A DNA stretch of 64,000 bases from Cupriavidus pauculus (GTDB lineage Bacteria; Pseudomonadota; Gammaproteobacteria; Burkholderiales; Burkholderiaceae): contig NZ_CP033969.1 of assembly GCF_003854935.1 (NCBI RefSeq), positions 1,426,001 through 1,490,000 of the forward strand. Direction: 5' to 3'. A model generated the notes under the pieces. The model did not search any database. It saw nothing but the letters and a program-made list of their open reading frames with translations, and was not told where the DNA came from. Position numbers and translations under genes: made by a program. Shown here in pieces: positions 37,154 through 46,847 of this stretch (positions are counted from its first letter, which is position 1; every line of letters starts with the position of its first letter).

Positions 37154-39100
37154 ATGGGTAAGATCATCGGTATCGACCTCGGTACCACCAATAGCTGCGT
37201 GTCGGTGCTGGAAGGCAACACGCCGAAGGTCATCGAGAACTCGGAAGGCGCCCGCACGACGCCGTCGATCATCGCCTACATGGAAGACGGCGAGATCCTG
37301 GTGGGCGCGCCCGCCAAGCGCCAGGCCGTCACGAACCCGCGCAACACGCTGTACGCCGTGAAGCGCCTGATCGGCCGCAAGTTCGAGGAAAAGGAAGTCC
37401 AGAAGGACATCGGCCTGATGCCGTACGCCATCGTCAAGGCCGACAACGGCGACGCATGGGTGGGTGTGCGCGACCAGAAGCTGGCCCCGCCGCAGGTGTC
37501 CGCCGAAGTGCTGCGCAAGATGAAGAAGACCGCCGAGGACTACCTGGGCGAGCCGGTGACCGAGGCCGTGATCACGGTGCCGGCGTACTTCAATGATTCC
37601 CAGCGTCAGGCCACCAAGGATGCCGGCCGCATCGCCGGCCTGGACGTCAAGCGCATCATCAACGAGCCGACCGCGGCCGCGCTGGCGTTCGGCATGGACA
37701 AGAACGAGAAGGGCGACCGCAAGATCGCCGTCTATGACCTGGGCGGCGGCACGTTCGACATCTCGATCATCGAGATCGCCGACGTGGACGGCGAGAAGCA
37801 GTTCGAGGTGCTGTCGACCAACGGCGACACGTTCCTGGGCGGCGAGGACTTCGACCAGCGGATCATCGACTACATCATCGGCGAGTTCAAGAAGGAACAG
37901 GGCGTCGACCTGTCGAAGGACGTGCTGGCCCTGCAGCGCCTGAAGGAAGCGGCCGAGAAGGCCAAGATCGAGCTGTCGAGCTCGCAGCAGACCGAGATCA
38001 ACCTGCCGTACATCACGGCCGACGCCTCGGGCCCGAAGCACCTGAACCTGAAGATCACGCGCGCCAAGCTCGAAGCGCTGGTGGAAGACCTGATCTCGCG
38101 CACGATCGACCCGTGCCGCACCGCGATCAAGGACGCCGGCGTCAAGGTCAGCGACATCGACGACGTGATCCTGGTGGGCGGCATGACCCGCATGCCCAAG
38201 GTGCAGGAGCAGGTGCGCGAGTTCTTCGGCAAGGAAGCCCGCAAGGACGTGAACCCGGACGAAGCCGTGGCCGTGGGTGCCGCCATCCAGGGCTCGGTGC
38301 TGTCGGGCGACCGTACCGACGTGCTGCTGCTGGACGTGACGCCGCTGTCGCTGGGCATCGAGACGCTGGGCGGCGTGATGACCAAGATGATCAGCAAGAA
38401 CACGACCATCCCGACCAAGCATGCCCAGGTGTTCTCCACCGCCGACGACAACCAGCCGGCCGTGACGATCAAGGTGTTCCAGGGCGAGCGCGAGATGGCC
38501 AGCGGCAACAAGCTGCTGGGCGAATTCAACCTGGAAGGCATTCCGCCGTCGCCGCGCGGCACGCCGCAGATCGAGGTCTCGTTCGACATCGACGCGAACG
38601 GCATCCTGCACGTGGGCGCCAAGGACAAGGCCACCGGCAAGGAAAACCGCATCACGATCAAGGCGAACTCGGGCCTGTCGGAAGACGAGATCCAGCGCAT
38701 GGTCAAGGACGCCGAGGCCAACGCCGAGGAAGACAAGAAGGCCCGCGAGCTGGCTGACGCCCGCAACCAGGCCGACGCGCTGATCCACTCGACCCGCAAG
38801 GCCGTGACCGAGCATGGCGACAAGCTGGAGGCCGGTGAGAAGGAAAAGATCGAAACGGCGATCAAGGAACTGGAAGACGCCGCACGCGGCGGCGACAAGG
38901 CCGAGATCGACGCCAAGGTGGCGGCGCTGTCCGAAGCCAGCCAGAAGCTGGGCGAGAAGGTCTACGCCGAGATGCAGGCCAAGGCTGGCGAAGCCGGCGC
39001 CGCGGGCGCGGCCGGTGGCGCGGGCGCGCAGCAGCAGGCCCAGCCGCAGGACGACAACGTCGTGGATGCCGAATTCAAGGAAGTGAACGACAAGAAGTAA
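37154..39100 (+). CDS. dnaK: Chaperone protein DnaK (Hsp70)
   Basis: A 648-residue Hsp70. The actin-like ATPase domain opens [21 protein letters not shown] and has [29 protein letters not shown] and [23 protein letters not shown]. The substrate domain begins [20 protein letters not shown], and the alpha-helical lid ends in a Gly/Ala/Gln-rich tail with the conserved VVDAEFKEV. The ATG follows AAGGAGAGAAC. DnaK folds proteins with DnaJ (next gene, 174 bp on) and GrpE (not in the window). A sigma-32-type promoter lies upstream. Confidence 0.98.
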   Translation: MGKIIGIDLGTTNSCVSVLEGNTPKVIENSEGARTTPSIIAYMEDGEILVGAPAKRQAVTNPRNTLYAVKRLIGRKFEEKEVQKDIGLMPYAIVKADNGDAWVGVRDQKLAPPQVSAEVLRKMKKTAEDYLGEPVTEAVITVPAYFNDSQRQATKDAGRIAGLDVKRIINEPTAAALAFGMDKNEKGDRKIAVYDLGGGTFDISIIEIADVDGEKQFEVLSTNGDTFLGGEDFDQRIIDYIIGEFKKEQGVDLSKDVLALQRLKEAAEKAKIELSSSQQTEINLPYITADASGPKHLNLKITRAKLEALVEDLISRTIDPCRTAIKDAGVKVSDIDDVILVGGMTRMPKVQEQVREFFGKEARKDVNPDEAVAVGAAIQGSVLSGDRTDVLLLDVTPLSLGIETLGGVMTKMISKNTTIPTKHAQVFSTADDNQPAVTIKVFQGEREMASGNKLLGEFNLEGIPPSPRGTPQIEVSFDIDANGILHVGAKDKATGKENRITIKANSGLSEDEIQRMVKDAEANAEEDKKARELADARNQADALIHSTRKAVTEHGDKLEAGEKEKIETAIKELEDAARGGDKAEIDAKVAALSEASQKLGEKVYAEMQAKAGEAGAAGAAGGAGAQQQAQPQDDNVVDAEFKEVNDKK

Positions 39101-39111
39101 GCGGGACGGGG

Positions 39112-39143
39112 GCGGCGGCGCCAGGTGATGCCGGCGCCGCCGC
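39112..39143 (+). other. GC-rich stem-loop between dnaK and dnaJ
   Basis: GCGGCGGCGCC pairs perfectly with GGCGCCGCCGC around a 10-nt loop, 11 bp after the dnaK stop. There is no U tract, so it is more likely a stability or processing element that lowers dnaJ expression than a full terminator. Confidence 0.6.
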
Positions 39144-39274
39144 CCGCCCCCCACGCCGGGCGACGGTGGTCTGACTTGCGGTGCAAACCACGGTCGGACA
39201 CCGCGCTCGGCTTTTTTGCTTATCGCGCGGCGGGGTTTTTCCAGACCCGCCGGGCCAATCAGGTATGAGCCACC

Positions 39275-40414
39275 ATGGCAAAACGTGACTACTACGAAGT
39301 GCTCGGGGTAGGCAAGAACGCGAGCGACGACGAGATCAAGAAGGCTTATCGCAAGCTCGCGATGAAATTCCATCCGGACCGCAATCCGGACAACAAGGAA
39401 GCCGAGGAAAAATTCAAGGAGGTCAAGGAAGCCTACGAGATGCTTTCCGACCCCGAGAAGAAGGCGGCCTACGACCAGTATGGCCACGCCGGCGTGGACC
39501 CGAACATGGCCGGCGGATTTGGTGCCGGCGGGTTTGGCGGCGGCGGCTTTGCCGAGGCATTCGGCGACATCTTCGGCGACATCTTCGGCCAGGCGGCCGC
39601 CGGTGGCCGCCGGGGCAACGGCCCGCAGGCGTATCGCGGCGCCGACCTGCGCTACAGCATGGAAATCTCGCTGGAGCAGGCCGCGCACGGCCACGAGGCG
39701 CAGATCCGCGTGCCGCACTGGGACGACTGCGACCACTGCCACGGCAAGGGCGCCGAGCCGGGGTCGTCGGTGGAAACCTGCCCGACCTGCAACGGCATCG
39801 GCCAGGTGCGCGTGTCGCAGGGCTTCTTCACGATGCAGCAGACCTGCCCGAAGTGCCACGGCAGCGGCAAGTTCATCCCCAAGCCGTGCACCAAGTGCCA
39901 CGGCCAGGGCAAGCTGAAGTCGCAGAAGACGCTGGAGGTCAAGATCCCGGCCGGGATCGACGAAGGCATGCGCATCCGCTCGTCGGGCAACGGCGAGCCG
40001 GGCATCAACGGCGGGCCGCCGGGCGATCTCTACGTCGAAGTGCACATCAAGCCGCACGAGGTGTTCGAGCGCGACGGCGACGACCTGCACTGCCAGATGC
40101 CGATCTCGTTCGCCACGGCGGCGCTGGGCGGCGAGCTGGAAGTGCCGACGCTGGGCGGCAAGGCCAGCTTCCCGGTGCCCGAGGGCACGCAGGCCGGCAA
40201 GACGTTCCGGCTGCGCGGCAAGGGCATCAAGGGCGTGCGCTCGGGCTATCCTGGCGACCTCTACGTCCATGTGCTCGTTGAGACGCCGGTCAAGCTGACC
40301 GACGCCCAGAAGGAACTGCTGCGCCAGTTCGACCGCTCGGTTCACGAAGGCGGCTCGCGCCACAGCCCGCAGGAGCAATCCTGGCTGGACAAGGTGAAGA
40401 GCTTCTTCAGCTGA
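39275..40414 (+). CDS. dnaJ: Chaperone protein DnaJ (Hsp40)
   Basis: A 379-residue type I Hsp40. The J domain (residues 1-70) has the HPD motif in [21 protein letters not shown] Gly/Phe-rich linker follows ([25 protein letters not shown]). The zinc domain has four CxxCxGxG repeats: [24 protein letters not shown] and CTKCHGQG. The C-terminal substrate domains end with LFDKVKSFF-type residues ([10 protein letters not shown]). It stimulates DnaK ATPase and delivers substrates. It reads on from dnaK and ends at a strong terminator. Confidence 0.98.
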   Translation: MAKRDYYEVLGVGKNASDDEIKKAYRKLAMKFHPDRNPDNKEAEEKFKEVKEAYEMLSDPEKKAAYDQYGHAGVDPNMAGGFGAGGFGGGGFAEAFGDIFGDIFGQAAAGGRRGNGPQAYRGADLRYSMEISLEQAAHGHEAQIRVPHWDDCDHCHGKGAEPGSSVETCPTCNGIGQVRVSQGFFTMQQTCPKCHGSGKFIPKPCTKCHGQGKLKSQKTLEVKIPAGIDEGMRIRSSGNGEPGINGGPPGDLYVEVHIKPHEVFERDGDDLHCQMPISFATAALGGELEVPTLGGKASFPVPEGTQAGKTFRLRGKGIKGVRSGYPGDLYVHVLVETPVKLTDAQKELLRQFDRSVHEGGSRHSPQEQSWLDKVKSFFS

Positions 40415-40435
40415 TCCGGCGGCGGCTGGAAACTG

Positions 40436-40470
40436 AAACCGGCTACGTGCGCAACGTGGCCGGTTTTTTT
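40436..40470 (+). terminator. Rho-independent terminator after dnaJ
   Basis: AAACCGGCTACGT pairs with ACGTGGCCGGTTT (one G-T pair) around a 5-nt loop and runs into seven T residues. It lies directly before the next coding frame, so pabB needs its own promoter or a later start. Confidence 0.9.
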
Positions 40471-40474
40471 ATGT

Positions 40475-42385
40475 ATGGTTGGTGCAGGATGGCCCGCCCG
40501 CCGCCGCACAACCCACCACGCCCGCGCCTTGTCCGACTTTTCCGATCCTTTCGTCCTTCTCGATGACGCCCACGCGCCCGGCGTGGCCGCGTCGCGCCTG
40601 TACACCGGCTTCGCGCGCCAGGACGTGCTGCCGGCCGGCACCGACCCCGCCACGCTGGACGCGCTGCTGGCGCAGGGCTGGCAGGCCGGCCTGCACGCCG
40701 CGCTGTTCGCGCCCTACGAGTACGGCGGCCATCTGGTCGACGCGCCGGTGCACGTCGACACGGCGCTGCCGTTCCACGATGGCGCGCTGCGGCTGATGTG
40801 GTTCCGGTCGCTGGCGCGGCTCGACGCCGGCGCGGTGGCGGCCTGGCTGGACGCGCGCCGCCAGCCCGGCCCGGCCGGCGTGCTCGGCGTGGCCGCCAAC
40901 CTGTCGCGCCAGCAGTACGCCGACGCCATCGCCCGCATCCACGCCTATATCGCGGCCGGCGACACCTACCAGGTCAACTTCACGCAGCGGCTGCGCTTCC
41001 AGGCGTTCGGCGACCCGGTGGCGTTCTACGCGGCGCTGCGCGCGGCCCAGCCGGTGCCGTTCGGCGCGCTGGCCCGGCTGCCCGGCGATGGCTGGGTGCT
41101 GTCGCTGTCGCCGGAACTGTTCGTCGCGCACGATGGCGACGGGCATCTGGTGGCCCGGCCGATGAAGGGCACGGCCCCGCGCACCGGCGATGCCGACGCC
41201 GACGCCCGGTCGGCAAGGGTGCTGGCCGCCGATCCGAAGAACCGGGCCGAGAACGTGATGATCGTCGACCTGCTCCGCAACGACCTCGGGCGGCTGGCCG
41301 TGCCGGGCAGCGTCCAGGTGCCGGCGCGCTTCATCGTCGAACCGTTCGGCCGGGTGCTGCAGATGACGTCGACGGTCACCGCCACCGCGCGGCCGGCCAC
41401 GTCGTTCGGGGCGACCATGCAGGCGCTGTTTCCGTGCGGGTCGATCACCGGCGCGCCGAAGCGGCGGACCATGCAGATCATCGCCGAACTGGAGACGGCG
41501 CCGCGCGGACTCTACACCGGCGCCATCGGCTGGCTCGACGCCCCGCGCGATGCGCAGACGCTGGGCGCGTTCGGGCTGTCCGTCGCCATCCGCACGCTGG
41601 TGCTGGGGCCGGTGGCCGACGACGGCCTGCGGCGCGGCGAAATGGGCGTGGGCGGCGGCATCGTCCACGACAGCGTGGCCGACGACGAATTCGCCGAGTG
41701 CGGCTGGAAGGCGCGCTTCCTGACGGCTCACGATCCGGGCTTCACGCTATTCGAGACCATGCACGCGCGCGACGGGGTGGTCCGGCACCGCGAGCGGCAC
41801 CTGGCCCGCATCGCGGGCTCGTGCCACGCGTTCGGCTTCGCCATCGACCTGCCGGCCGTGCGCGCGGCGCTGCAGGCCGAAGCGGGCCGGCTTGGCGATG
41901 GCGACTGGCGTCTGCGGATGGCAATCGACAAGCAGGGCGCGGTCACGTTCGCCAGCGGCGCGCTGGCCCCGCTGCCGGCGGGCGAGGTGGCCGTCGAACT
42001 GGGGGACACGCCGCTGCCGGTGGCAGATCCGCTGCGGCGCCACAAGCACAGCGCACGCGCCACCTTCGACCAGGGCTGGCAGGCCGCCGAGCAGGCCGGC
42101 GCATTCGACCGCCTGTTCTTCAACACACGCGGCGAACTGCTGGAAGGCGGGCGCTCGTCGGTGTTCGTCAAGGTCGACGGGCAATGGCTGACCCCGCCGC
42201 TGTCGGCCGATATCCTGCCCGGCGTGATGCGGGCCGTGGTGATCGAGGAAGGAGATGCGGCAATCGACGGCCCGGTGAAAGAGGCGCCGGTGACACGGGA
42301 CATGGTGCTGCGCGCCGAGTCGGTAGTCATCGGCAATGCACTGCGCGGCGTGATGCGGGTGAGGGTGCGGCGGCAGCGGGATTGA
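40475..42385 (+). CDS. pabB: Fused aminodeoxychorismate synthase component I and aminodeoxychorismate lyase
   Basis: A 636-residue fusion for the 4-aminobenzoate branch of folate synthesis. Residues up to about 420 are PabB: RPMKGTAPRTGDADADARSA carries the PabB-type lysine, then NRAENVMIVDLLRNDLGRL and FPCGSITGAPKRRTMQIIAELE. The rest is PabC, a PLP lyase: DPGFTLFETMHARDGVVRHRERHLARI, RRHKHSARATFDQ with the probable PLP lysine, and FNTRGELLEGGRSSVFVK. The fusion makes both steps after glutamine-derived ammonia is supplied. The ATG at 40475 touches the dnaJ terminator; a TTG at 40529 (LSDFSDPFVLLDDA) is a credible alternative start. Confidence 0.92.
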   Translation: MVGAGWPARRRTTHHARALSDFSDPFVLLDDAHAPGVAASRLYTGFARQDVLPAGTDPATLDALLAQGWQAGLHAALFAPYEYGGHLVDAPVHVDTALPFHDGALRLMWFRSLARLDAGAVAAWLDARRQPGPAGVLGVAANLSRQQYADAIARIHAYIAAGDTYQVNFTQRLRFQAFGDPVAFYAALRAAQPVPFGALARLPGDGWVLSLSPELFVAHDGDGHLVARPMKGTAPRTGDADADARSARVLAADPKNRAENVMIVDLLRNDLGRLAVPGSVQVPARFIVEPFGRVLQMTSTVTATARPATSFGATMQALFPCGSITGAPKRRTMQIIAELETAPRGLYTGAIGWLDAPRDAQTLGAFGLSVAIRTLVLGPVADDGLRRGEMGVGGGIVHDSVADDEFAECGWKARFLTAHDPGFTLFETMHARDGVVRHRERHLARIAGSCHAFGFAIDLPAVRAALQAEAGRLGDGDWRLRMAIDKQGAVTFASGALAPLPAGEVAVELGDTPLPVADPLRRHKHSARATFDQGWQAAEQAGAFDRLFFNTRGELLEGGRSSVFVKVDGQWLTPPLSADILPGVMRAVVIEEGDAAIDGPVKEAPVTRDMVLRAESVVIGNALRGVMRVRVRRQRD

Positions 42386-43098
42386 CGAGGCGTGTAGCTC
42401 CGCGCGGTTTTCTCCTATCTCCCGCGCGCGGGAGAGGGGTCGGGGGAGAGGGCCAGCGGCTCAACCTGCGAGACGCCCGTCTGGTCGTTCAAGCGCCGGC
42501 CCTCACCCCCAGCCCCTCTCCCGCAGGCGAGAGAGGGGAGCCAAACCAAGCTACGGCATTACGTTTGCGCCCGGCTTACTCCACGTGCGGGGGAGATGGG
42601 AGCAACGCCCCCGGTTACCCGTGTCGTAGCCCGTGGTTTTCTCCCCTCTCCCGCGCGCGGGAGAGGGGTCGGGGGAGAGGGCCAGAGGGTCAGGCCGCGA
42701 GACGCCCGTCTGGTCGTGCAAGCGCCGGCCCTCACCCCCAGCCCCTCTCCCGCAGGCGGGAGAGGGGAGCCAAACCAAGCTACCGCATTACGCTTGCGCC
42801 CGGCTTGCTTCACGGGCGCGGGAGATGGGAGCACCCCCGGCATTACCCGTGCCGTAGCCCGCGGTTTTCTCCCCTCTCCCGCGCGCGGGAGAGGGGTCGG
42901 GGGAGAGGGCCAGCGGCTCAACCTGCGAGACGCCCGTATGGTCGTGCAAGCGCCGGCCCTCACCCCCGACCCTTCTCCCGCAGGCGTGAGAGGGGAGCCA
43001 AACCAAGCTACGGCATTACGTTTGCGCCCGGCTTACTCCACGCGCGCGGGAGAGGGAAGCCAACCAAGCGAGCCATCACGGCTGGCCGGAGCCGTCGC
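42386..43098. other. Non-coding region filled by a REP array
   Basis: The 713 bp between pabB and panB contain no supported gene. Open frames here encode the same peptide repeated up to three times, because they read through the tandem repeats. Confidence 0.85.
42395..43075. repeat. Tandem array of three ~228-bp units with paired REP-like palindromes
   Basis: The palindrome core CTCCCGCGCGCGGGAG starts at about 42420, 42649 and 42877, giving periods of 229 and 228 bp. Each unit has one palindrome followed by TCGGGGGAGAGGGCC, and about 90 bp later the same element in reverse (GGCCCTCACCCCCAGCCCC then CTCTCCCGCAGGCGGGAGAG). A spacer with GAGACGCCCGTCTGGTCG and AAACCAAGCTACGGCATTAC joins them. 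The units differ by scattered point changes. This is the organisation of a bacterial interspersed mosaic element (BIME). The last copy decays near 43070. No transposase-like RAYT gene is in the window. Confidence 0.9.
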
Positions 43099-43920
43099 TC
43101 AAGCCGAAAACGTGTGTTCTTCCGCCGGGAAGCTGCTGTCCTTCACGGCGGTCACGTAGGCCCGTACGGCGGCCTCGATCGAGGTCTGGCCTTCCATGAA
43201 GTTGCGGACGAACTTGGCCTTGCGGCCGGGGTAGATGTTCAGCATGTCCTGCAGCACCAGCACCTGGCCCGAGCAGTCCACGCCGGCGCCGATGCCGATG
43301 GTGGGCACTTTCAGCAGCGCGGTGACTTCGCCGGCCAGCTTGGCGGGGACGGCTTCCATCAGGATGACCTGCGCGCCGGCCGCTTCCAGGGCTTGCGCGT
43401 CGCGCTTCAGTTGCGCGGCGCCGGCCTCGGTCTTGCCCTGCACCTTGAAGCCGCCGAACGCGTGCACGGACTGCGGCGTCAGGCCGATGTGGGCGCAGAC
43501 CGGGATGCTGCGCTCGACCAGGAACTTCACGATGGGCGCCAGCCATTCGCCGCCTTCGAGCTTGACCATCTGCGCGCCGGCGCGCATCAGCGTGGCGGCG
43601 CTCTCGAACGCCTTCTCGGGCGTGGGATAGGTGCCGAACGGCAGGTCCGTCACCAGCAGCGCGGTCTGGTTGCCGCGCGCCACGCATTCGGTGTGGTAGG
43701 CCATGTGCTCCAGCGTGACGGGCAGCGTGGTCTGCTGGCCCTGCATCACGTTGCCCAGCGAATCGCCGACCAGGATCATCTCCACGCCGCAGTAGTCGAG
43801 CAGCGCGGCGAAGCTGGAGTCGTAGGCGGTCAGCATGGCGATCTTGTCGCCCGCGTCGCGCATGGCCTGCAGCCGGGGGATCGTGACGGTCTTGCGGGAG
43901 GGATCGAGGAGGTAACTCAT
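43099..43920 (-). CDS. panB: 3-methyl-2-oxobutanoate hydroxymethyltransferase
   Basis: A 273-residue TIM-barrel enzyme, the first committed step of pantothenate and coenzyme A synthesis. It adds a hydroxymethyl group from methylene-tetrahydrofolate to ketoisovalerate. Conserved parts are [45 protein letters not shown] (metal Asp in GDSLG), [44 protein letters not shown] and [22 protein letters not shown]. The length is standard. panC is not adjacent. It leads or joins the minus-strand run panB-dnk-folK-pcnB. Confidence 0.97.
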   Translation of the reverse strand: MSYLLDPSRKTVTIPRLQAMRDAGDKIAMLTAYDSSFAALLDYCGVEMILVGDSLGNVMQGQQTTLPVTLEHMAYHTECVARGNQTALLVTDLPFGTYPTPEKAFESAATLMRAGAQMVKLEGGEWLAPIVKFLVERSIPVCAHIGLTPQSVHAFGGFKVQGKTEAGAAQLKRDAQALEAAGAQVILMEAVPAKLAGEVTALLKVPTIGIGAGVDCSGQVLVLQDMLNIYPGRKAKFVRNFMEGQTSIEAAVRAYVTAVKDSSFPAEEHTFSA

Positions 43921-44043
43921 GGCGGTGCCCGTAGGAGTGGCGGCCGTGGAGCGCCGGATACGCCCCGGCGGCGGCCGTTGTCGTTATCGTGTCGTGCTGC
44001 CGGGGGCCTTAGGCGCGTCTTTGCAGCGGCGGGTGGAGCAGAC

Positions 44044-44685
44044 TCAGGGCGCGGCGAGATTCAGGAAAGCCTTGCGGCCCCGCATGGTCTCGATGCGCGA
44101 CAGTAGTGTACGGAAATCGCCGTCGTTGTCCACCGGATTGAAATGCGCGGTATCGACGATCAGCACCGGCGCGTCGTCGTAGCGGTGGAACAGCTCGCCA
44201 TAGGCGTCGTGCAGGCGCTGCAGGTACGACTCGTCGATGGCGGTTTCGCCCGGCAGCCCGCGCCGCAGGATGCGCTCGCGCAGCAGCGATGGCGTGGCCT
44301 GCAGCAGGATCACCAGGTCCACGCGCTGCGCGGGCAGCGCCAGCCGGGCGGCCAGCGCATCGTAGAGCGCGAGTTCGTCGGGCTCCAGCGTCAGCGCGGC
44401 GTAGAGCCGGTCGCGCGGGGCTACGAAGTTGGTGATCATCCGATGGCCGGCCAGCATCGCCGCCTGCCACTGCTGCAACTGCGTGGCACGCTGGTTCAGG
44501 CACGCCAGCTGCATCGGCAGCGCGTAGCGCGCCGGTTCACGGTAGAAGCGTTCCAGGAAGGGATTGTGGCGGGCGCCGTCGGGCAGTTCGCCGGCCCGCA
44601 GGTATTGCGCCAGCCGCTGGGCCAGCGCCGATTTGCCGGAGCCGACGGGGCCTTCGATGACGATGCGGCGCAGGTGATCGAGCAT
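44044..44685 (-). CDS. Deoxynucleoside kinase family protein
   Basis: A 213-residue P-loop kinase. Walker A is IVIEGPVGSGKSALAQRLAQYL. The family features ERFYREPARYALPMQLACLNQRATQL and MITNFVAPRDRLYAALTL (DR-type motif) follow, with a lid RERILRRGLPGETAIDESYLQRLHDAYGELFHRYDDAPVLIVDT. Members phosphorylate deoxyadenosine or deoxyguanosine, mainly in Gram-positives and eukaryotes. In betaproteobacteria this homologue sits beside folK and panB, as here, and its in vivo substrate is not established. It lies 21 bp after folK. Confidence 0.9.
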   Translation of the reverse strand: MLDHLRRIVIEGPVGSGKSALAQRLAQYLRAGELPDGARHNPFLERFYREPARYALPMQLACLNQRATQLQQWQAAMLAGHRMITNFVAPRDRLYAALTLEPDELALYDALAARLALPAQRVDLVILLQATPSLLRERILRRGLPGETAIDESYLQRLHDAYGELFHRYDDAPVLIVDTAHFNPVDNDGDFRTLLSRIETMRGRKAFLNLAAP

Positions 44686-44706
44686 GGCCGGGATGCTCCG
44701 TCGCGC

Positions 44707-45225
44707 TCAGGTCGGCGCGTTGCCTTCCTGCAAGCGGGTGCACTTGCATGAGGAAAGCTTCTCGATGCGCTGGCCCTGCACGCCGGGCAGGTAGCCGGCC
44801 GCGCGGCCGTGGCCGGGAATCTCCAGCGCCGGGTCCAGTTCCAGCAGCGGCACCAGCACGAACGCGCGCTCGGTGATGCGCGGGTGCGGCACGGTCAGCG
44901 TCTCGGTGTTGATGGCATCGGCGCCGAACAGCAGCAGGTCCAGGTCCAGCGTGCGCGGGGCGTTCTGGAACGGCCGCTCGCGGCCGAACTGGTCTTCGAT
45001 GTGGTGGCAGATGCGCAGCAGCTGCGGCGCGGTAAACGACGTCTCGATCTTCACCACGGCGTTGAAGTAGTCGTCGCCCGTCGCGTCGACCGGCGCGGTG
45101 CGATAGAACGAAGACCGGGCCACGACCGTGATGCCGACCTGCTGGGCCAGGCACACGATCGCGTCCTTCAATGCCTGGCGCGCATCGCCAAGATTGGCGC
45201 CGATGCCGATGAAGGCGAGCGTCAT
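44707..45225 (-). CDS. folK: 2-amino-4-hydroxy-6-hydroxymethyldihydropteridine pyrophosphokinase
   Basis: A 172-residue enzyme that transfers pyrophosphate from ATP to the pterin alcohol in folate synthesis. It starts MTLAFIGIGANLGDARQALKDAI; the signature is FGRERPFQNAPRTLDLDLLLFGAD with the magnesium-binding DLDLLLF. HPRITERAFVLVPLLELDPALEIPG follows. The ATG at 45225 lies 1 bp from the pcnB stop, so the two genes are coupled. The pterin enzyme and the PabBC fusion 3 kb away serve the same pathway. Confidence 0.96.
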   Translation of the reverse strand: MTLAFIGIGANLGDARQALKDAIVCLAQQVGITVVARSSFYRTAPVDATGDDYFNAVVKIETSFTAPQLLRICHHIEDQFGRERPFQNAPRTLDLDLLLFGADAINTETLTVPHPRITERAFVLVPLLELDPALEIPGHGRAAGYLPGVQGQRIEKLSSCKCTRLQEGNAPT

Positions 45226-45226
45226 G

Positions 45227-46846
45227 TTATTCCTCCGGCTGGGCGCGGCGGGGATCCGGCTCGGACTGACCTCCATCGGTCCGGTCGGCGGCATCCGCCT
45301 CGCTGCGGGAAGACACTTTATCCGATTTCCGCGGACCGCGCCGGCGGCGCCGCTTGCGTGCCGGGGCGTCGCCCTCGGGGCCGCCGGCGAACTCCGCGCC
45401 GCCTTCGTCGCCGGCGTCCGCGCCACCTTCGGCACCTTCATGGGCGGTATCGCCGCCGCGTGCGCCGCCCTTGCCGGACTTGCCGCGCGCGGGCCGTACG
45501 GCGTCGATCAGCGTCTCGCGTTCCTCGGGATGGGCGTTCTGGAAGTCCGTCCACCATTGGCCCAGCTCGGCCGGCTGTTCGCCCGCCTGGCAGCGCAGTT
45601 GCAGGAAGTCGTAGCCCGCGCGGAAGCGCGGCGATTCCAGCAGCCGGTACGGCATGCGGCCCACGCGCTTTTCAAAGCGCGGCTGCATGCCCCAGATGTC
45701 GCGCATATCGGTGACAAAGCGGCGCTGGATGGCCAGCTGGCCGGTCTGCTTTTCCAGCACCATGTCCATGGCCGTGTTCAGCGCGGCGATCGGGTGCTCG
45801 CCGCCTTCGCGCAGCTTGGTCCAGCGCTGCAGCACGTGGTGCCACAGCAGCGACGCGAACAGGAAGCCCGGCGATACCGGCTTGCCCGCCTGCACGCGGC
45901 GGTCTGTGTTGTCGAGCGCAAGCTGCACGAAGCGCTGGCCCATCGGCTGCTCGATCGCCACGTCCAGCAGCGGCAGCAGGCCCTTGTGCAGGCCGGCCTT
46001 GCGCAGTTCCTGCAGCGACGCCCAGGCGTGGCCGGACATCAGCAGCTTCAGCATCTCGTCGAACAGCCGCGCGCTGGGCACGTTGTGGATCAGCGGCGCC
46101 AGCTCGCCGATCGGCAGGCGCGTGGCCTCGTCGATGCCAAAGCCGGTCTTGGCCGCAAAGCGCACCACGCGCAGCATGCGCACCGGGTCTTCGCGGTAGC
46201 GGGTGACGGGGTCGCCGATCATCCGCAGCGTCTTCGCGCGGATGTCTTCCATGCCGTGATGGTAGTCATGCACGGTCTGGGCGGCCGGATCGTAGTACAT
46301 CGCGTTGATCGTGAAGTCGCGGCGCTCGGCGTCCTCCGCCTGCGAGCCCCAGACGTTGTCGCGCAGCACGCGGCCGCTGGCGTCGATCGCATGCGTCTTG
46401 CTGTCCAGCTCCGCGCGCTTCAGGCGGCGGCCCTCGGGCAGCGTCTCGCTGGCCACGGCGTCGACCAGCGCGCGGAACGTGGAGACTTCGATGATTTCCT
46501 GCTCGCGGCCGCCGTAGAACGTCACGTGGACGATCTGGAACCGCCGGCCGATGATGCGCGAGCGGCGGAACAGGGCCTGCACCTGCTCTGGCGTGGCGTT
46601 GGTGGCCACGTCGAAGTCCTTCGGCTTGATGCCGAGCAGCAGGTCGCGCACGGCGCCGCCCACGATGAAGGCCTGGTAGCCGGCCTGCTGGAGCGTGGAC
46701 GTCACCTTGACGGCGTTGCGCGAGATCAGGGACGGATCGATGCGGTGTTCGTCGACGCCGACGATGTTCGGCATGTGGGCGCGGCCGGTGCGGCGCTGTT
46801 TCGGCCCCGGCTTGCCGAGCAGCCGGGTGATGAGCTTCTTGATCAC
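45227..46846 (-). CDS. pcnB: Poly(A) polymerase I
   Basis: A 539-residue class II nucleotidyltransferase that adds poly(A) tails to RNA and speeds decay. The N-terminal head has VSTLQQAGYQAFIVGGAVRDLLLGIKPKDFDVATNATPEQV (the GG...RD...DxD catalytic set) and RRDFTINAMYYDPA. The RNA-binding helical body includes DPVTRYREDPVRMLRVVRFAAKTGFGID. The C-terminal 90 residues are low-complexity and strongly basic (RKRRRRRGPRKSDK), which may bind RNA. The start MIKKLITRLLGKPGPKQRRTGRAH is also basic. It resembles PcnB more than the CCA-adding enzyme. Confidence 0.95.
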   Translation of the reverse strand: MIKKLITRLLGKPGPKQRRTGRAHMPNIVGVDEHRIDPSLISRNAVKVTSTLQQAGYQAFIVGGAVRDLLLGIKPKDFDVATNATPEQVQALFRRSRIIGRRFQIVHVTFYGGREQEIIEVSTFRALVDAVASETLPEGRRLKRAELDSKTHAIDASGRVLRDNVWGSQAEDAERRDFTINAMYYDPAAQTVHDYHHGMEDIRAKTLRMIGDPVTRYREDPVRMLRVVRFAAKTGFGIDEATRLPIGELAPLIHNVPSARLFDEMLKLLMSGHAWASLQELRKAGLHKGLLPLLDVAIEQPMGQRFVQLALDNTDRRVQAGKPVSPGFLFASLLWHHVLQRWTKLREGGEHPIAALNTAMDMVLEKQTGQLAIQRRFVTDMRDIWGMQPRFEKRVGRMPYRLLESPRFRAGYDFLQLRCQAGEQPAELGQWWTDFQNAHPEERETLIDAVRPARGKSGKGGARGGDTAHEGAEGGADAGDEGGAEFAGGPEGDAPARKRRRRRGPRKSDKVSSRSEADAADRTDGGQSEPDPRRAQPEE

Positions 46847-46847
46847 G

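Noticed and set aside
36989-40378. 1129-codon minus-strand frame across dnaK and dnaJ
   Set aside because: It is the antisense of two fully recognised chaperone genes; no start signals or domains.
42559-43159. Open frames of 100-190 codons with internal peptide repeats in the 42.4-43.1 kb region
   Set aside because: They read through the tandem REP array, so the same Pro/Arg-rich peptide recurs in each unit. No ribosome sites or family matches are seen.
40798-44106. 1102-codon plus-strand frame over pabB, the REP array and panB
   Set aside because: It crosses several unrelated features in the wrong frame and contains repeat-derived peptides.
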